Shown piece after piece: positions 55,786 through 63,396 of a stretch of 64,000 bases of DNA. Numbering within the stretch: the first letter of the stretch is position 1; each line of letters starts with the position of its first letter. Below the pieces are notes generated by a model, which ran no database searches, was not told where the DNA came from, and saw nothing but the letters and a program-made list of their open reading frames with translations. Where the stretch lies: contig JBBSML010000010.1 of assembly GCA_038233215.1 (NCBI GenBank), positions 20,652-84,651 of the forward strand, given 5' to 3'. This DNA comes from JACDBZ01 sp038233215. GTDB lineage: Bacteria > Chloroflexota > Limnocylindria > QHBO01. The position numbers were made by a program, and so were the translations under genes.

Positions 55786-56634
55786 ATGACCGAGCCAGGG
55801 GCGGCTTCCGTCGTGCGCATCTCGGGCATCGACAAGCAGTTCCGGGCCGGAGGCGACGTCATCACCACCGCCCTGTCGGGAATCGACCTGGAGATCGGCC
55901 GTGGCGAGTTCGTCAGCCTGATCGGCCCATCCGGGTGCGGCAAGAGCACCCTACTGCGGCTGATCGGCGACCTCACAGCGCCCACCGCGGGAACCGTCGA
56001 GGTGAACGGGAAGCCGGCCCATGCGGCCCGCACGGGACGCGAGTACGGCATGGTCTTCCAGGCGCCGGTCCTGTTCGAGTGGCGCAGCGTCGAGGACAAC
56101 GTCAAGCTGCCGCTCGAGCTGCTCGGCATGAGCCGATCCGAACGCGACACGCGGGCGCGGGAAATGCTGGACCTCGTGGAGCTGGGAGACTTCGCGCGTC
56201 ACCACCCACACCAGCTTTCGGGCGGCATGCAGCAGCGAGTGGCGATCGCACGGGCGTTGGCCCTTCGGCCCGCCATCCTCCTCATGGACGAGCCCTTCGG
56301 CGCGCTCGACGAGATGACCCGCGAGCGCATGAACTCCGAGGTGCTGCGCATCTGGCAGCAGACCGGTACGACCGTCGTGTTCGTGACCCATTCGATTCCC
56401 GAGGCGGTCTTCCTGTCGACGCGCGTCGTGGTCATGAGCGCGCGTCCCGGTCGCATCACGACGGTGGTGGACGTGCCGCTCCCGCAGCCGCGCAACGACG
56501 AGACGCGGGAGGATGCGCGCTACTTCCGCGTGGTCACCGAGGTGCGCGAGGCGCTACGCGCCGGCGGCGGGCTGGGCGGGGAGCCGGCCCTGGCGTCGGA
56601 TGAGCGGCTGACGGCCGAGGGCCGCATCGGATGA
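55786..56634 (+). CDS. ABC transporter ATPase, SsuB/TauB type
   Basis: A 282-residue nucleotide-binding subunit. Walker A is GPSGCGKST, the Q-loop MVFQAP, the signature LSGGMQQRVAIARA, Walker B ILLMDEPFGALDE and the switch His THSIPEA. It energises import together with the two permeases. I chose ATG 55786, with GAGG about 8 bases upstream; ATG 55753 and 55765 would begin inside or just before the first permease's stop. It overlaps the next gene by 4 bases. Confidence 0.92.
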   Translation: MTEPGAASVVRISGIDKQFRAGGDVITTALSGIDLEIGRGEFVSLIGPSGCGKSTLLRLIGDLTAPTAGTVEVNGKPAHAARTGREYGMVFQAPVLFEWRSVEDNVKLPLELLGMSRSERDTRAREMLDLVELGDFARHHPHQLSGGMQQRVAIARALALRPAILLMDEPFGALDEMTRERMNSEVLRIWQQTGTTVVFVTHSIPEAVFLSTRVVVMSARPGRITTVVDVPLPQPRNDETREDARYFRVVTEVREALRAGGGLGGEPALASDERLTAEGRIG

Positions 56635-57485
56635 CGGCGGCCGCATCGTCGGTCGGCGTTCCGGTCCCACCCCCGCCGAGGCGAGCGGGCCGCATCGGAC
56701 GGATCGTCCGTCACTACCTTCCGGCGCTGGCCGTGCTTGTCACGATGCTCGGGCTGTGGGAGCTGCTGATTCAGATCTACCAGGTGCGCGCCTTCATTCT
56801 TCCGGCGCCATCGGCCATCTGGGCGGCGCTGGTCGACAACTGGGGTGCGGGCCGTTGGCCACTTTTCGTATCGGCGCAGACGACGCTGTTCGAGGCGGTG
56901 GGTGGCCTGATCATCGGAACCACCGTCGGCGTCGTCATCGCGTTCGCGGTGGCCCGGTGGGCCAACGCCCGGGATGCGGTCCTGCCCTTCGCGGTCGCTG
57001 CCAACGCGATCCCCATCATTGCCATCGCGCCGATCTTCAACGCCTGGTTCGGCGTCACCAACCCTCTATCAAAGATGATGATCGCGGCCCTGCTCGTCTT
57101 CTTCCCGGTCATGATCAACGTCACGCGTGGGCTGACGCAGGTCGAGCCATCGGCGATCGAGCTGATGCGCTCGTATGCGGCCTCGGAATGGACGATCCTG
57201 CGCAAGGTGCGCCTGCCGAATGCGCTCCCTTATTTTCTGACCGCGCTCAAGGTTGCGACGACGCTCAGCCTCATCGGCGCCATCGTAGGCGAATACTTCG
57301 GCGGTTCCTCCACCGTCATCGGTCGCGTGGTGGTCCAGTCGGCATCCGCGCTGCGCTTCGACGTCACCTGGGCGGCCATCCTGCTCGCCGCCGTGACCGG
57401 CATCGCCTTCTACATGGCCGTCGTGGCCCTTGAGCGCGTCTTGATCCCGTGGCATTCCTCCGTCCGTGGTGAGGAGCGCGGTTGA
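56631..57485 (+). CDS. ABC transporter permease, SsuC/THI5-associated type (2)
   Basis: A 284-residue permease with six helices. ELMRSYAASEWTILRKVRLP and NALPYFLTALKVATTLSLIG form the EAA loop, close to that of the first permease. The ATG overlaps the ATPase stop (ATGA). A cognate binding protein is expected next, but the following 3 kb hold redox and signalling genes; the binding-protein gene is at 60859. Confidence 0.9.
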   Translation: MTAAASSVGVPVPPPPRRAGRIGRIVRHYLPALAVLVTMLGLWELLIQIYQVRAFILPAPSAIWAALVDNWGAGRWPLFVSAQTTLFEAVGGLIIGTTVGVVIAFAVARWANARDAVLPFAVAANAIPIIAIAPIFNAWFGVTNPLSKMMIAALLVFFPVMINVTRGLTQVEPSAIELMRSYAASEWTILRKVRLPNALPYFLTALKVATTLSLIGAIVGEYFGGSSTVIGRVVVQSASALRFDVTWAAILLAAVTGIAFYMAVVALERVLIPWHSSVRGEERG

Positions 57486-57583
57486 GCGGCGCATCGCCAG
57501 CCTTAGAGGCTGCTCGATGATGACGACACGCGATACCCGTGCGACGATGACAGCGTTGTCACACGATCGTCACGCATGAACCA

Positions 57584-57589
57584 TAGGCT
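57584..57589 (+). promoter_or_regulatory. Leaderless -10 hexamer TAGGCT for the thioredoxin-like lipoprotein
   Basis: TAGGCT, 6 bases before ATG 57596. A TTGTCA at 57556-57561 is somewhat far for a -35. Confidence 0.5.
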
Positions 57590-57595
57590 CCCATC

Positions 57596-58252
57596 ATGAA
57601 CCGCCGCGCGAAGACCCTCCCGTCATTCCTGTTCCTCGTGTTGCTCGTTGCATGCTCGGGAGGTGATGCAACCGCACCGAGCGAGAGCCAGCCGGCATCG
57701 ACGGCCCCCCGAGCCAGCGCCCCGGACGAGGAATCGAGGGCCGCGAGTCCGTCTGGCGCCCCCATGCAGTCGAACGTTCCAGCGAGCGCCACAGCAAGCG
57801 CCGCAGGTCAACCGACGGAGGCGCTGCTCGCCGTTGAGCTCACAGACGTGCGCAGCGGCGAGACGTTCACCCTCGGGGAACTGGCCGGGGCCAGTGGCCC
57901 CGTCCTGCTCGAGACAATGGCGGTGTGGTGCAGCAACTGCCGCGCCCAGCAACAGGAGGTGGTGACTGCCCACGAGGCAGGCGACTTCGCCTCGGTCTCG
58001 CTCGACGTCGACCTCTCCGAGTCGCCCGAGGACCTGGCGGAATACGCGGATCGAGAAGGGTTCGACTGGCACTTCGCCATCGCGGATCCGGAGCTGTATC
58101 GAGCGCTGCAGGACCGTTTCGGCGTTGCGTCGACGAATCCGCCGTCCACTCCGTTGATCATCATCGGCGCCGATGGAACGGTCACTCCGCTCGAATTCGG
58201 GCGTGGCACCCGTGGAGCGGAGGAGCTGCTCACCGAGCTGGGAGCCGGCTAG
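57596..58252 (+). CDS. Thioredoxin-fold lipoprotein (TlpA/ResA-like)
   Basis: A 218-residue lipoprotein. The lipobox is LLVAC with Cys20, then a long Ser/Ala/Pro linker to about residue 75, then a thioredoxin fold with the active site W-C-S-N-C (Cys112, Cys115). A conserved cis-Pro is in NPPSTPLIII. It would reduce or oxidise disulfides on the outer face of the membrane, taking electrons through the CcdA-like protein encoded 4 bases downstream. Confidence 0.88.
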   Translation: MNRRAKTLPSFLFLVLLVACSGGDATAPSESQPASTAPRASAPDEESRAASPSGAPMQSNVPASATASAAGQPTEALLAVELTDVRSGETFTLGELAGASGPVLLETMAVWCSNCRAQQQEVVTAHEAGDFASVSLDVDLSESPEDLAEYADREGFDWHFAIADPELYRALQDRFGVASTNPPSTPLIIIGADGTVTPLEFGRGTRGAEELLTELGAG

Positions 58253-58256
58253 ACCC

Positions 58257-58958
58257 ATGAGCGAGCTCCTGATCGCGGTCGCCGCGGGAGTCGGGGCCAC
58301 CATCACGCCGTGCGTGCTGCCTCTCTATCCCGGATTCCTGGCCTATCTGACCGCCACACAGCCGGTACCCGTCGGTGCCGGCGCGGGTCCGGGCGATCTG
58401 ATCCGTCATCGGCCACCGGCGGCGGTCGCCGCCATCATGGTCTGGCTGGGCGTGGTCGTCGGGATGGTCGCGATCGGCGCCCTGCTGGCCGTCCTCACGG
58501 TGAGCCTCGGGGGCGTCCTGCGAATAGCGCTGCCGATCATCGACCTGGTGCTGATCGCCCTCGGCGTCATGCTGCTGTCCGGCAGGAACCCCTTTGCGAG
58601 GCTGCCCCAACCATCCCCGCGCGCCCTCGGTGGGGCTGGTCCGTTGGCCGGCTCGTTCGCGTACGGTCTGATGTTCGCTCCGATTGCGCTGCCCTGCTCG
58701 GGGCCGTTCCTGATCGGCATCTTCGTGGCCTCGCTGACCATCGGCGATGCCGTGCGCCAGCTCGCCTTCTTCGGGGCCTTCGGCGTCGGCTTCGGGCTTC
58801 CGCTTCTCGCGCTCGGGCTCATCGGGCAGGTCAGGGCGAAGGAGATCGCCCGCGCCGTCGTTCACTGGGAGCGGCCGCTTCAGCTCGTCCTCGGGGTGCT
58901 GTTGGTCGTCATCGGCGCATGGGACCTGTGGGTCAACCTGCCCCAGGTGCTCGGGTGA
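58257..58958 (+). CDS. CcdA/DsbD-type transmembrane electron carrier
   Basis: A 233-residue protein with six helices. The paired transmembrane cysteines lie in ITPCVLPLYPG (about residue 19) and ALPCSGPFLIG (about 147), as in CcdA. It carries electrons from cytoplasmic thioredoxin to the lipoprotein encoded just upstream. The stop overlaps the GTG of the response regulator gene (GTGA), so redox and signalling genes are one operon. Confidence 0.92.
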   Translation: MSELLIAVAAGVGATITPCVLPLYPGFLAYLTATQPVPVGAGAGPGDLIRHRPPAAVAAIMVWLGVVVGMVAIGALLAVLTVSLGGVLRIALPIIDLVLIALGVMLLSGRNPFARLPQPSPRALGGAGPLAGSFAYGLMFAPIALPCSGPFLIGIFVASLTIGDAVRQLAFFGAFGVGFGLPLLALGLIGQVRAKEIARAVVHWERPLQLVLGVLLVVIGAWDLWVNLPQVLG

Positions 58959-59677
58959 GCAGGGGGGCGACCGTGCTCGTGGTGGATGACGACCCGAAGA
59001 TCCGGGACCTCGTGCGCCTGTATCTCGCCCGGGATGGGTACCGGACGCTGGAGGCTGCCGACGGAGCGGGCGCTCTCGAGATGGCGCGATCGAACCGATG
59101 CGACCTCGTCCTGCTCGACATCATGCTTCCGGGCCTCAACGGTCTCGAGGTGTGCCGCCAGCTCCGTGAAGAGGGCGACGTCCCGATCATGCTGCTGACC
59201 GCGCGCAGCGGGGATTCGGACAAGGTGATCGGGCTCGACCTGGGCGCCGATGACTATGTCGTGAAGCCCTTCAGCCCACGTGAGCTCATGGCACGCGTGC
59301 GGGCCCAGCTACGTCGACGGCGACCGCCGGAGCACACCGATCCGTCGCTGACCGCCGGGGACCTGCTGATCGATCCGAGCGCCATGCGCGTCGACCGCGA
59401 GGGACGCGAGATCGCGCTCACCGTAACCGAGTTCCGCCTGCTCTACGCGCTCATGTCGCGTCCGGGTCGGGTCTTCTCGCGCGACGATCTGATCGCTGCC
59501 ATGTACGGGGATGACGATCCGGGGATCATCGACCGCACAATCGACGTGCATCTCGGTCGACTGCGGCACAAACTCGGCGACCGGGCGACCGACCCGCGTT
59601 TCATCGGCACCGTACGCTCCGTCGGCTATCGGTTCGTCCATCCGGTGGTGCGAGCCGATGCGCAGGCAAGCCGATGA
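58955..59677 (+). CDS. OmpR/PhoB family response regulator
   Basis: A 240-residue regulator. The receiver domain has V-D-D-D (residues 11-13 region), the phospho-acceptor Asp in LVLLDIMLPGLNG (about 55), a Thr in LLTAR and Lys in YVVKPFSP. The C-terminal winged helix (TVTEFRLLYALMSRPGRVFS to GYRFVHP) binds DNA. The partner kinase gene overlaps by 4 bases. Its targets are not visible; the redox genes of the same operon or the importer nearby are candidates. Confidence 0.93.
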   Translation: MSRGATVLVVDDDPKIRDLVRLYLARDGYRTLEAADGAGALEMARSNRCDLVLLDIMLPGLNGLEVCRQLREEGDVPIMLLTARSGDSDKVIGLDLGADDYVVKPFSPRELMARVRAQLRRRRPPEHTDPSLTAGDLLIDPSAMRVDREGREIALTVTEFRLLYALMSRPGRVFSRDDLIAAMYGDDDPGIIDRTIDVHLGRLRHKLGDRATDPRFIGTVRSVGYRFVHPVVRADAQASR

Positions 59678-60741
59678 ACACGCTGCGCGTCCGCTTCGTC
59701 GTCGCCATGCTGGCCACCTCGCTCATCGTGGCCGCCGTCATCCTCGCCGCCGTACGGTGGTACAGCACGGAGCAGATCGCCTTTCTGCTCATGGAGGGAG
59801 TCCACTCCGAAGCCGAGGCGCGCGCCATGGCGGACGAATACGTGGCACGCGTGGCGGTAATTGGTGCCATTGCCGGCCTGATCCTCGGCGGAGCCGCCGC
59901 CTGGTGGCTCTCGCGTCGCGTCCTGCGTCCTCTCGCTCGCCTCACCGCCGCCACGCGACTGGTGGCCGCGGGCAACCTGGCCGCGCGCGTTCCGGTGCCA
60001 TCCGACCGCGAGCTGCGGGACGTGGCACACTCGTTCAACCAGATGGCGGCCACCCTCGAACGAGTCGAGCAGCTGAGGACCGCATTGGTGGAGGATGTGG
60101 CCCACGAGCTGCGGACGCCTCTCACCAGCCTGCGCGGCTACACCGAAGCACTCGCTGATGGGGTGGTCGAACCGTCGACCGAGATGCTGCGGACCATCCA
60201 CGAGGAGATCGAACGGCTCACCCGACTGGTTGAGGGACTCGACATGCTCGCGCGGACTGACGCGGTGACACGCGACCTGGCACGAGCGGAGATCGACCTG
60301 GGCGATCTCGTCCGTCGAGCGCTTGCGCTGGTGGCCCCTGAGCTTGCGACCCGCTCGATCGTCGTGCGCTTCGAGGAGAGCCCCGCGCTCCCGCGCCTGG
60401 ACGCTGATCCTGACAGCATCGGCCAGGTCGTCAGCAACCTCGTCCAGAATGCCGCCCGCTACACGACCGATGGCGGCGACATCCACGTTCGACTCGAGGC
60501 CGAGGGCACCACCATCCGCTGCGCCATCGCCAATACCGGCCCCGAGATTTCGAGCACCGAACTGCCGCTCATCTGGGAACGGCTCCATCGCGTGGATCGC
60601 TCGCGAGCGCGCGCCACGGGCGGTGCGGGGATCGGGCTCGCCATCGTCCGCCAGATCATCGAGGCCCACGGCGGTGAGGTCGGCGCACGGTCCGGGCAGG
60701 GTCGCACCGAGATCTGGTTCCGGCTGCCGGCGACCGGCTGA
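59674..60741 (+). CDS. Sensor histidine kinase with HAMP domain
   Basis: A 355-residue kinase. Two transmembrane helices (about residues 7-28 and 60-80) enclose a short 30-residue outer loop, too small for a large ligand domain. HAMP follows (VLRPLARLTAATRLVAAGNL). The H-box is VEDVAHELRTPLTSLRGYTE, the N-box NLVQNAARYT and the G-box ATGGAGIGLAIVRQI. It would phosphorylate the preceding response regulator. The short sensor loop suggests it senses the membrane state or works with a partner such as the lipoprotein. Confidence 0.93.
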   Translation: MNTLRVRFVVAMLATSLIVAAVILAAVRWYSTEQIAFLLMEGVHSEAEARAMADEYVARVAVIGAIAGLILGGAAAWWLSRRVLRPLARLTAATRLVAAGNLAARVPVPSDRELRDVAHSFNQMAATLERVEQLRTALVEDVAHELRTPLTSLRGYTEALADGVVEPSTEMLRTIHEEIERLTRLVEGLDMLARTDAVTRDLARAEIDLGDLVRRALALVAPELATRSIVVRFEESPALPRLDADPDSIGQVVSNLVQNAARYTTDGGDIHVRLEAEGTTIRCAIANTGPEISSTELPLIWERLHRVDRSRARATGGAGIGLAIVRQIIEAHGGEVGARSGQGRTEIWFRLPATG

Positions 60742-60797
60742 GCGCCGGGCGGACCGTCGATCGGACGAGTCACTCAGCACGGATCTCGGCAGGTCCC

Positions 60798-60803
60798 TAG
60801 AAT
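60798..60803 (+). promoter_or_regulatory. -10 hexamer TAGAAT for the binding-protein gene
   Basis: TAGAAT, 55 bases before ATG 60859; a leader with GAGGAG at 60843-60848 follows. The gene therefore has its own promoter apart from the importer operon. Confidence 0.5.
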
Positions 60804-60858
60804 CCGCCCATCACAATGGGGCATTCCCGAGGAACGGCACACGAGGAGTCCGAGCGCA

Positions 60859-61989
60859 ATGAAGCGATCCCGAATCTGGTTGAGCGTCGCGGTGACCGCG
60901 ATGCTCGCCCTGGCCGCCTGCGGCACGCAGACCGGCAGCAGCACCGAACCAAGCGATGGCGGCGATGATAGTGATGGCGGCGAAACCGCATCGGTCCAGC
61001 TCCAGCTCCAGTGGGCGCCGCAGGCGCAGTTCGCCGGCTACTTCGCGGCCGCCGAGCAGGGCTTCTATACCGATGAGAACCTCGACGTCGACATCCTCCC
61101 TGGCGGTCCCGACGTGGTTCCGCAGCAGGTCGGCTCCGCGCCGGACGGCCCCGAGTTCACCATCAGCTGGGTGCCGAAGGTGCTCGAGGCTCGCGTCGGC
61201 GGATCGGACCTCGTCAACATCGCGCAGATCTTCCAGCGGTCGGGCACGCTGTCGGTCGCATGGGCCGACGCCGGCATCAGCTCACCGGCCGACTTCGCCG
61301 ATAAGAAGGTCGGCGTCTGGGACTTCGGCAACGAGTTCGAGGTCACCGCGGCTGCCAGCGCCGAGGGGCTGGAGGAAGGCACCGATTACGAGAAGGTGAT
61401 CCAGCCGTTCGACATGCTCCTCCTCCTCTCGCGTGAGATCGATGTCGCCGAGGCGATGATCTACAACGAGTACGCCCAGGTCCTTGAGGCAGAGAACCCC
61501 GACACCGGTGAGCTGTACCAGCCCGAGGATCTGACCGTCATCAACTACAACGAGGTCGGGACGGCGATGCTCCAGGACGCCATCTTCGCGCGTGCCTCAT
61601 GGCTGGCGGAAGACGGCAACGAGGACATCACCGAGCGCTTCCTGCGCGCCAGCTTCCGCGGCTGGATCTACTGTCGTGACAACCCCGAAGACTGCGTCGG
61701 GTACACGACAGCGGCAGGCTCGACCCTGGGCGCCGGCCACCAGGCCTGGATGATGAACGAGATCAACCCCCTCATCTGGCCGTCACCAGACGGGATCGGA
61801 ATGCTGGATGCCGACCTCTGGCAGCAGACGGTCGACATCAGCCTGGACTCTGGAATCATCACCGAGGCGCCGTCGGATGACGCCTCCCGAACCGACCTCG
61901 CTGAGGCCGCCCTCGAGGGTATCGAGGAGGACACCACCGGCGAGGACTTCACGAAGGGCACCGTCGAGGTCACCCCCAAGGGCGACTAG
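60859..61989 (+). CDS. NMT1/THI5-like ABC substrate-binding lipoprotein
   Basis: A 376-residue lipoprotein with lipobox LALAAC (Cys21) and an acidic Asp/Gly linker. The binding fold starts VQLQLQWAPQAQFAGYFAAA, the W-x-P-x-x-x-F-A-G-Y-F-x-A segment typical of pyrimidine-precursor and riboflavin-type THI5/NMT1 binding proteins. The GTLSVAWADAGISSPADFAD segment and WIYCRDNPEDCV follow. It is the likely binding subunit for the permease/ATPase genes at 54903-57485, although a redox/two-component block lies between them. The ligand is probably a pyrimidine-like or related cation, by inference. Confidence 0.88.
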   Translation: MKRSRIWLSVAVTAMLALAACGTQTGSSTEPSDGGDDSDGGETASVQLQLQWAPQAQFAGYFAAAEQGFYTDENLDVDILPGGPDVVPQQVGSAPDGPEFTISWVPKVLEARVGGSDLVNIAQIFQRSGTLSVAWADAGISSPADFADKKVGVWDFGNEFEVTAAASAEGLEEGTDYEKVIQPFDMLLLLSREIDVAEAMIYNEYAQVLEAENPDTGELYQPEDLTVINYNEVGTAMLQDAIFARASWLAEDGNEDITERFLRASFRGWIYCRDNPEDCVGYTTAAGSTLGAGHQAWMMNEINPLIWPSPDGIGMLDADLWQQTVDISLDSGIITEAPSDDASRTDLAEAALEGIEEDTTGEDFTKGTVEVTPKGD

Positions 61990-62013
61990 CCTCGGCCGAG
62001 CGCTCGTATCACG

Positions 62014-62045
62014 AGATCCCGCCCCGATCCGTTGGGGCGGGATCT
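62014..62045. terminator. Strong hairpin after the binding-protein gene
   Basis: A perfect 12-bp stem (AGATCCCGCCCC with GGGGCGGGATCT), 8-base loop, 25 bases after the stop. The tail TCTTCGCTT is only moderately T-rich. It lies between convergent genes and could serve both strands. Confidence 0.7.
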
Positions 62046-62148
62046 TCGCTTGCCGATCTACCGGCGAATCAGCGCCGGAATGGCGTTCGGGCGCCGCCAG
62101 CCGACAGATCGGCGATCCACCCGGGCGCGTCAAATCTAGGTCGGGCCT

Positions 62149-63393
62149 CTATTCGTCCCTGCGCGCATTCGGCATCCCGTCGGCATCGTCCTCGACACCG
62201 GGCGTCGGGCCGGAGGTGGGTCGGGCGTCGGTCTCGGGACCCGTGGAGGCGCCACGCACCAGCATGGGCAGGAACGGCGGCACGATGAGCGTGGTGATGA
62301 CGGCCATCGCGACGACCACCGTGTAGAGCTCCCCCTCAATGGCTCCCACTTGGAGCCCCAGCCCCGCCACCACGATGCCCACCTCGCCGCGCGGCACCAT
62401 CCCCCAGCCGATGAGCGTCGCCTCCGCGCGACCGAGCCGGATGGCCCCCAGGAATGCGCCGATGAACTTCGTCGCCACCGCCACGACCGTCACGCCGACG
62501 ACCAGGAGGATGACGCCGATGTCGGCCAGCCCCACGAGGTCGACCTGCGCGCCGATGAACCCGAAGAAGAACGGCGTGAAGAATGCCGCCACCGGCGCGA
62601 CCTCCGCCTCGAGCGCGTGCCGCTCGCTCGACTCTCCGACCACCATGCCGGCCAGGAAGGCGCCGATGATGGCCGCGAGGCCGATCTGGGTCGCCAGCGC
62701 GGCAAGCCCGAGCATGATGATCATCCCGGGCAGGAATGGCGTCGCAGCGAACACCGGGTCCGTCAACAACGATCGGCGCCGCGCGAGGATGCGCGTCCCC
62801 CCGATGAGCACGATCCCGATGAACAGGAGAGCCACGACGACGAGCAGCCCGAGCTCGTCGAGCGCGACGTTGCCCGCGGCCAGCCCGCTCGCGAAGGCCA
62901 GGATCAGCATCGCCAGCACGTCGTCGATGACCGCCGCGCCCAGGATCACGCGGCCGCTGCGCGCGTTGAGCGCCCCGAGGTCGCGCAGGGCGCCCGAAGT
63001 GATCCCGACGCTGGTCGCTGTCAGCGCGGCAGCGAGGAAGACGGCCACCGACAGCGGGGATCCGAGAACGCCGGCCAGCGCGAATCCGCCGGCAAATGGC
63101 AGCACCACGCCCAGCGCCCCAACGGCAAGGGCCGTGGGGCCGACGCGCAGCAGGTCGTGCAGTCGCGTCTCGACCCCGACCTGGAAGAGGAGCAGCACCA
63201 CGCCGATCTCCGCGAAGAGCATCGTCTCGGCGTTGATCTCGTACCAGCCCAGCACGGCCGGACCCACGATCACACCCGCCAGGATCTCGCCGATCACCGG
63301 AGGCTGGCCCAGCCGCTTGAACACCTCGTCGCCGATCTTGGCAGCAAGCAGAAGCAGGAAGAGCTGTCGCAGGACCTCCGCCATGTGCTCCAT
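62149..63393 (-). CDS. CPA2-family cation/proton antiporter (KefB/NapA-like)
   Basis: A 414-residue protein with about twelve helices. GQPPVIGEILAGVIVGP is the first signature, LTATSVGITSGALRDLG the ion-site region of helix 4, and GRVILGAAVIDDVLAMLILA carries the Asp-Asp pair of the electrogenic antiporters (NapA/NhaA type). The tail (about 30 residues) is hydrophilic, and no TrkA-N domain is present. It probably exchanges Na+ or K+ for H+. It begins 3 bases after the next gene's stop, so both are co-transcribed. An ATG at 63384 is an alternative start. Confidence 0.9.
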   Translation of the reverse strand: MEHMAEVLRQLFLLLLAAKIGDEVFKRLGQPPVIGEILAGVIVGPAVLGWYEINAETMLFAEIGVVLLLFQVGVETRLHDLLRVGPTALAVGALGVVLPFAGGFALAGVLGSPLSVAVFLAAALTATSVGITSGALRDLGALNARSGRVILGAAVIDDVLAMLILAFASGLAAGNVALDELGLLVVVALLFIGIVLIGGTRILARRRSLLTDPVFAATPFLPGMIIMLGLAALATQIGLAAIIGAFLAGMVVGESSERHALEAEVAPVAAFFTPFFFGFIGAQVDLVGLADIGVILLVVGVTVVAVATKFIGAFLGAIRLGRAEATLIGWGMVPRGEVGIVVAGLGLQVGAIEGELYTVVVAMAVITTLIVPPFLPMLVRGASTGPETDARPTSGPTPGVEDDADGMPNARRDE

Positions 63394-63396
63394 CGG

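Noticed and set aside
54897..56150. 417-codon antisense frame opposite the ABC permease and ATPase
   Set aside because: Opposite two genes with complete ABC motifs; no protein-like features of its own.
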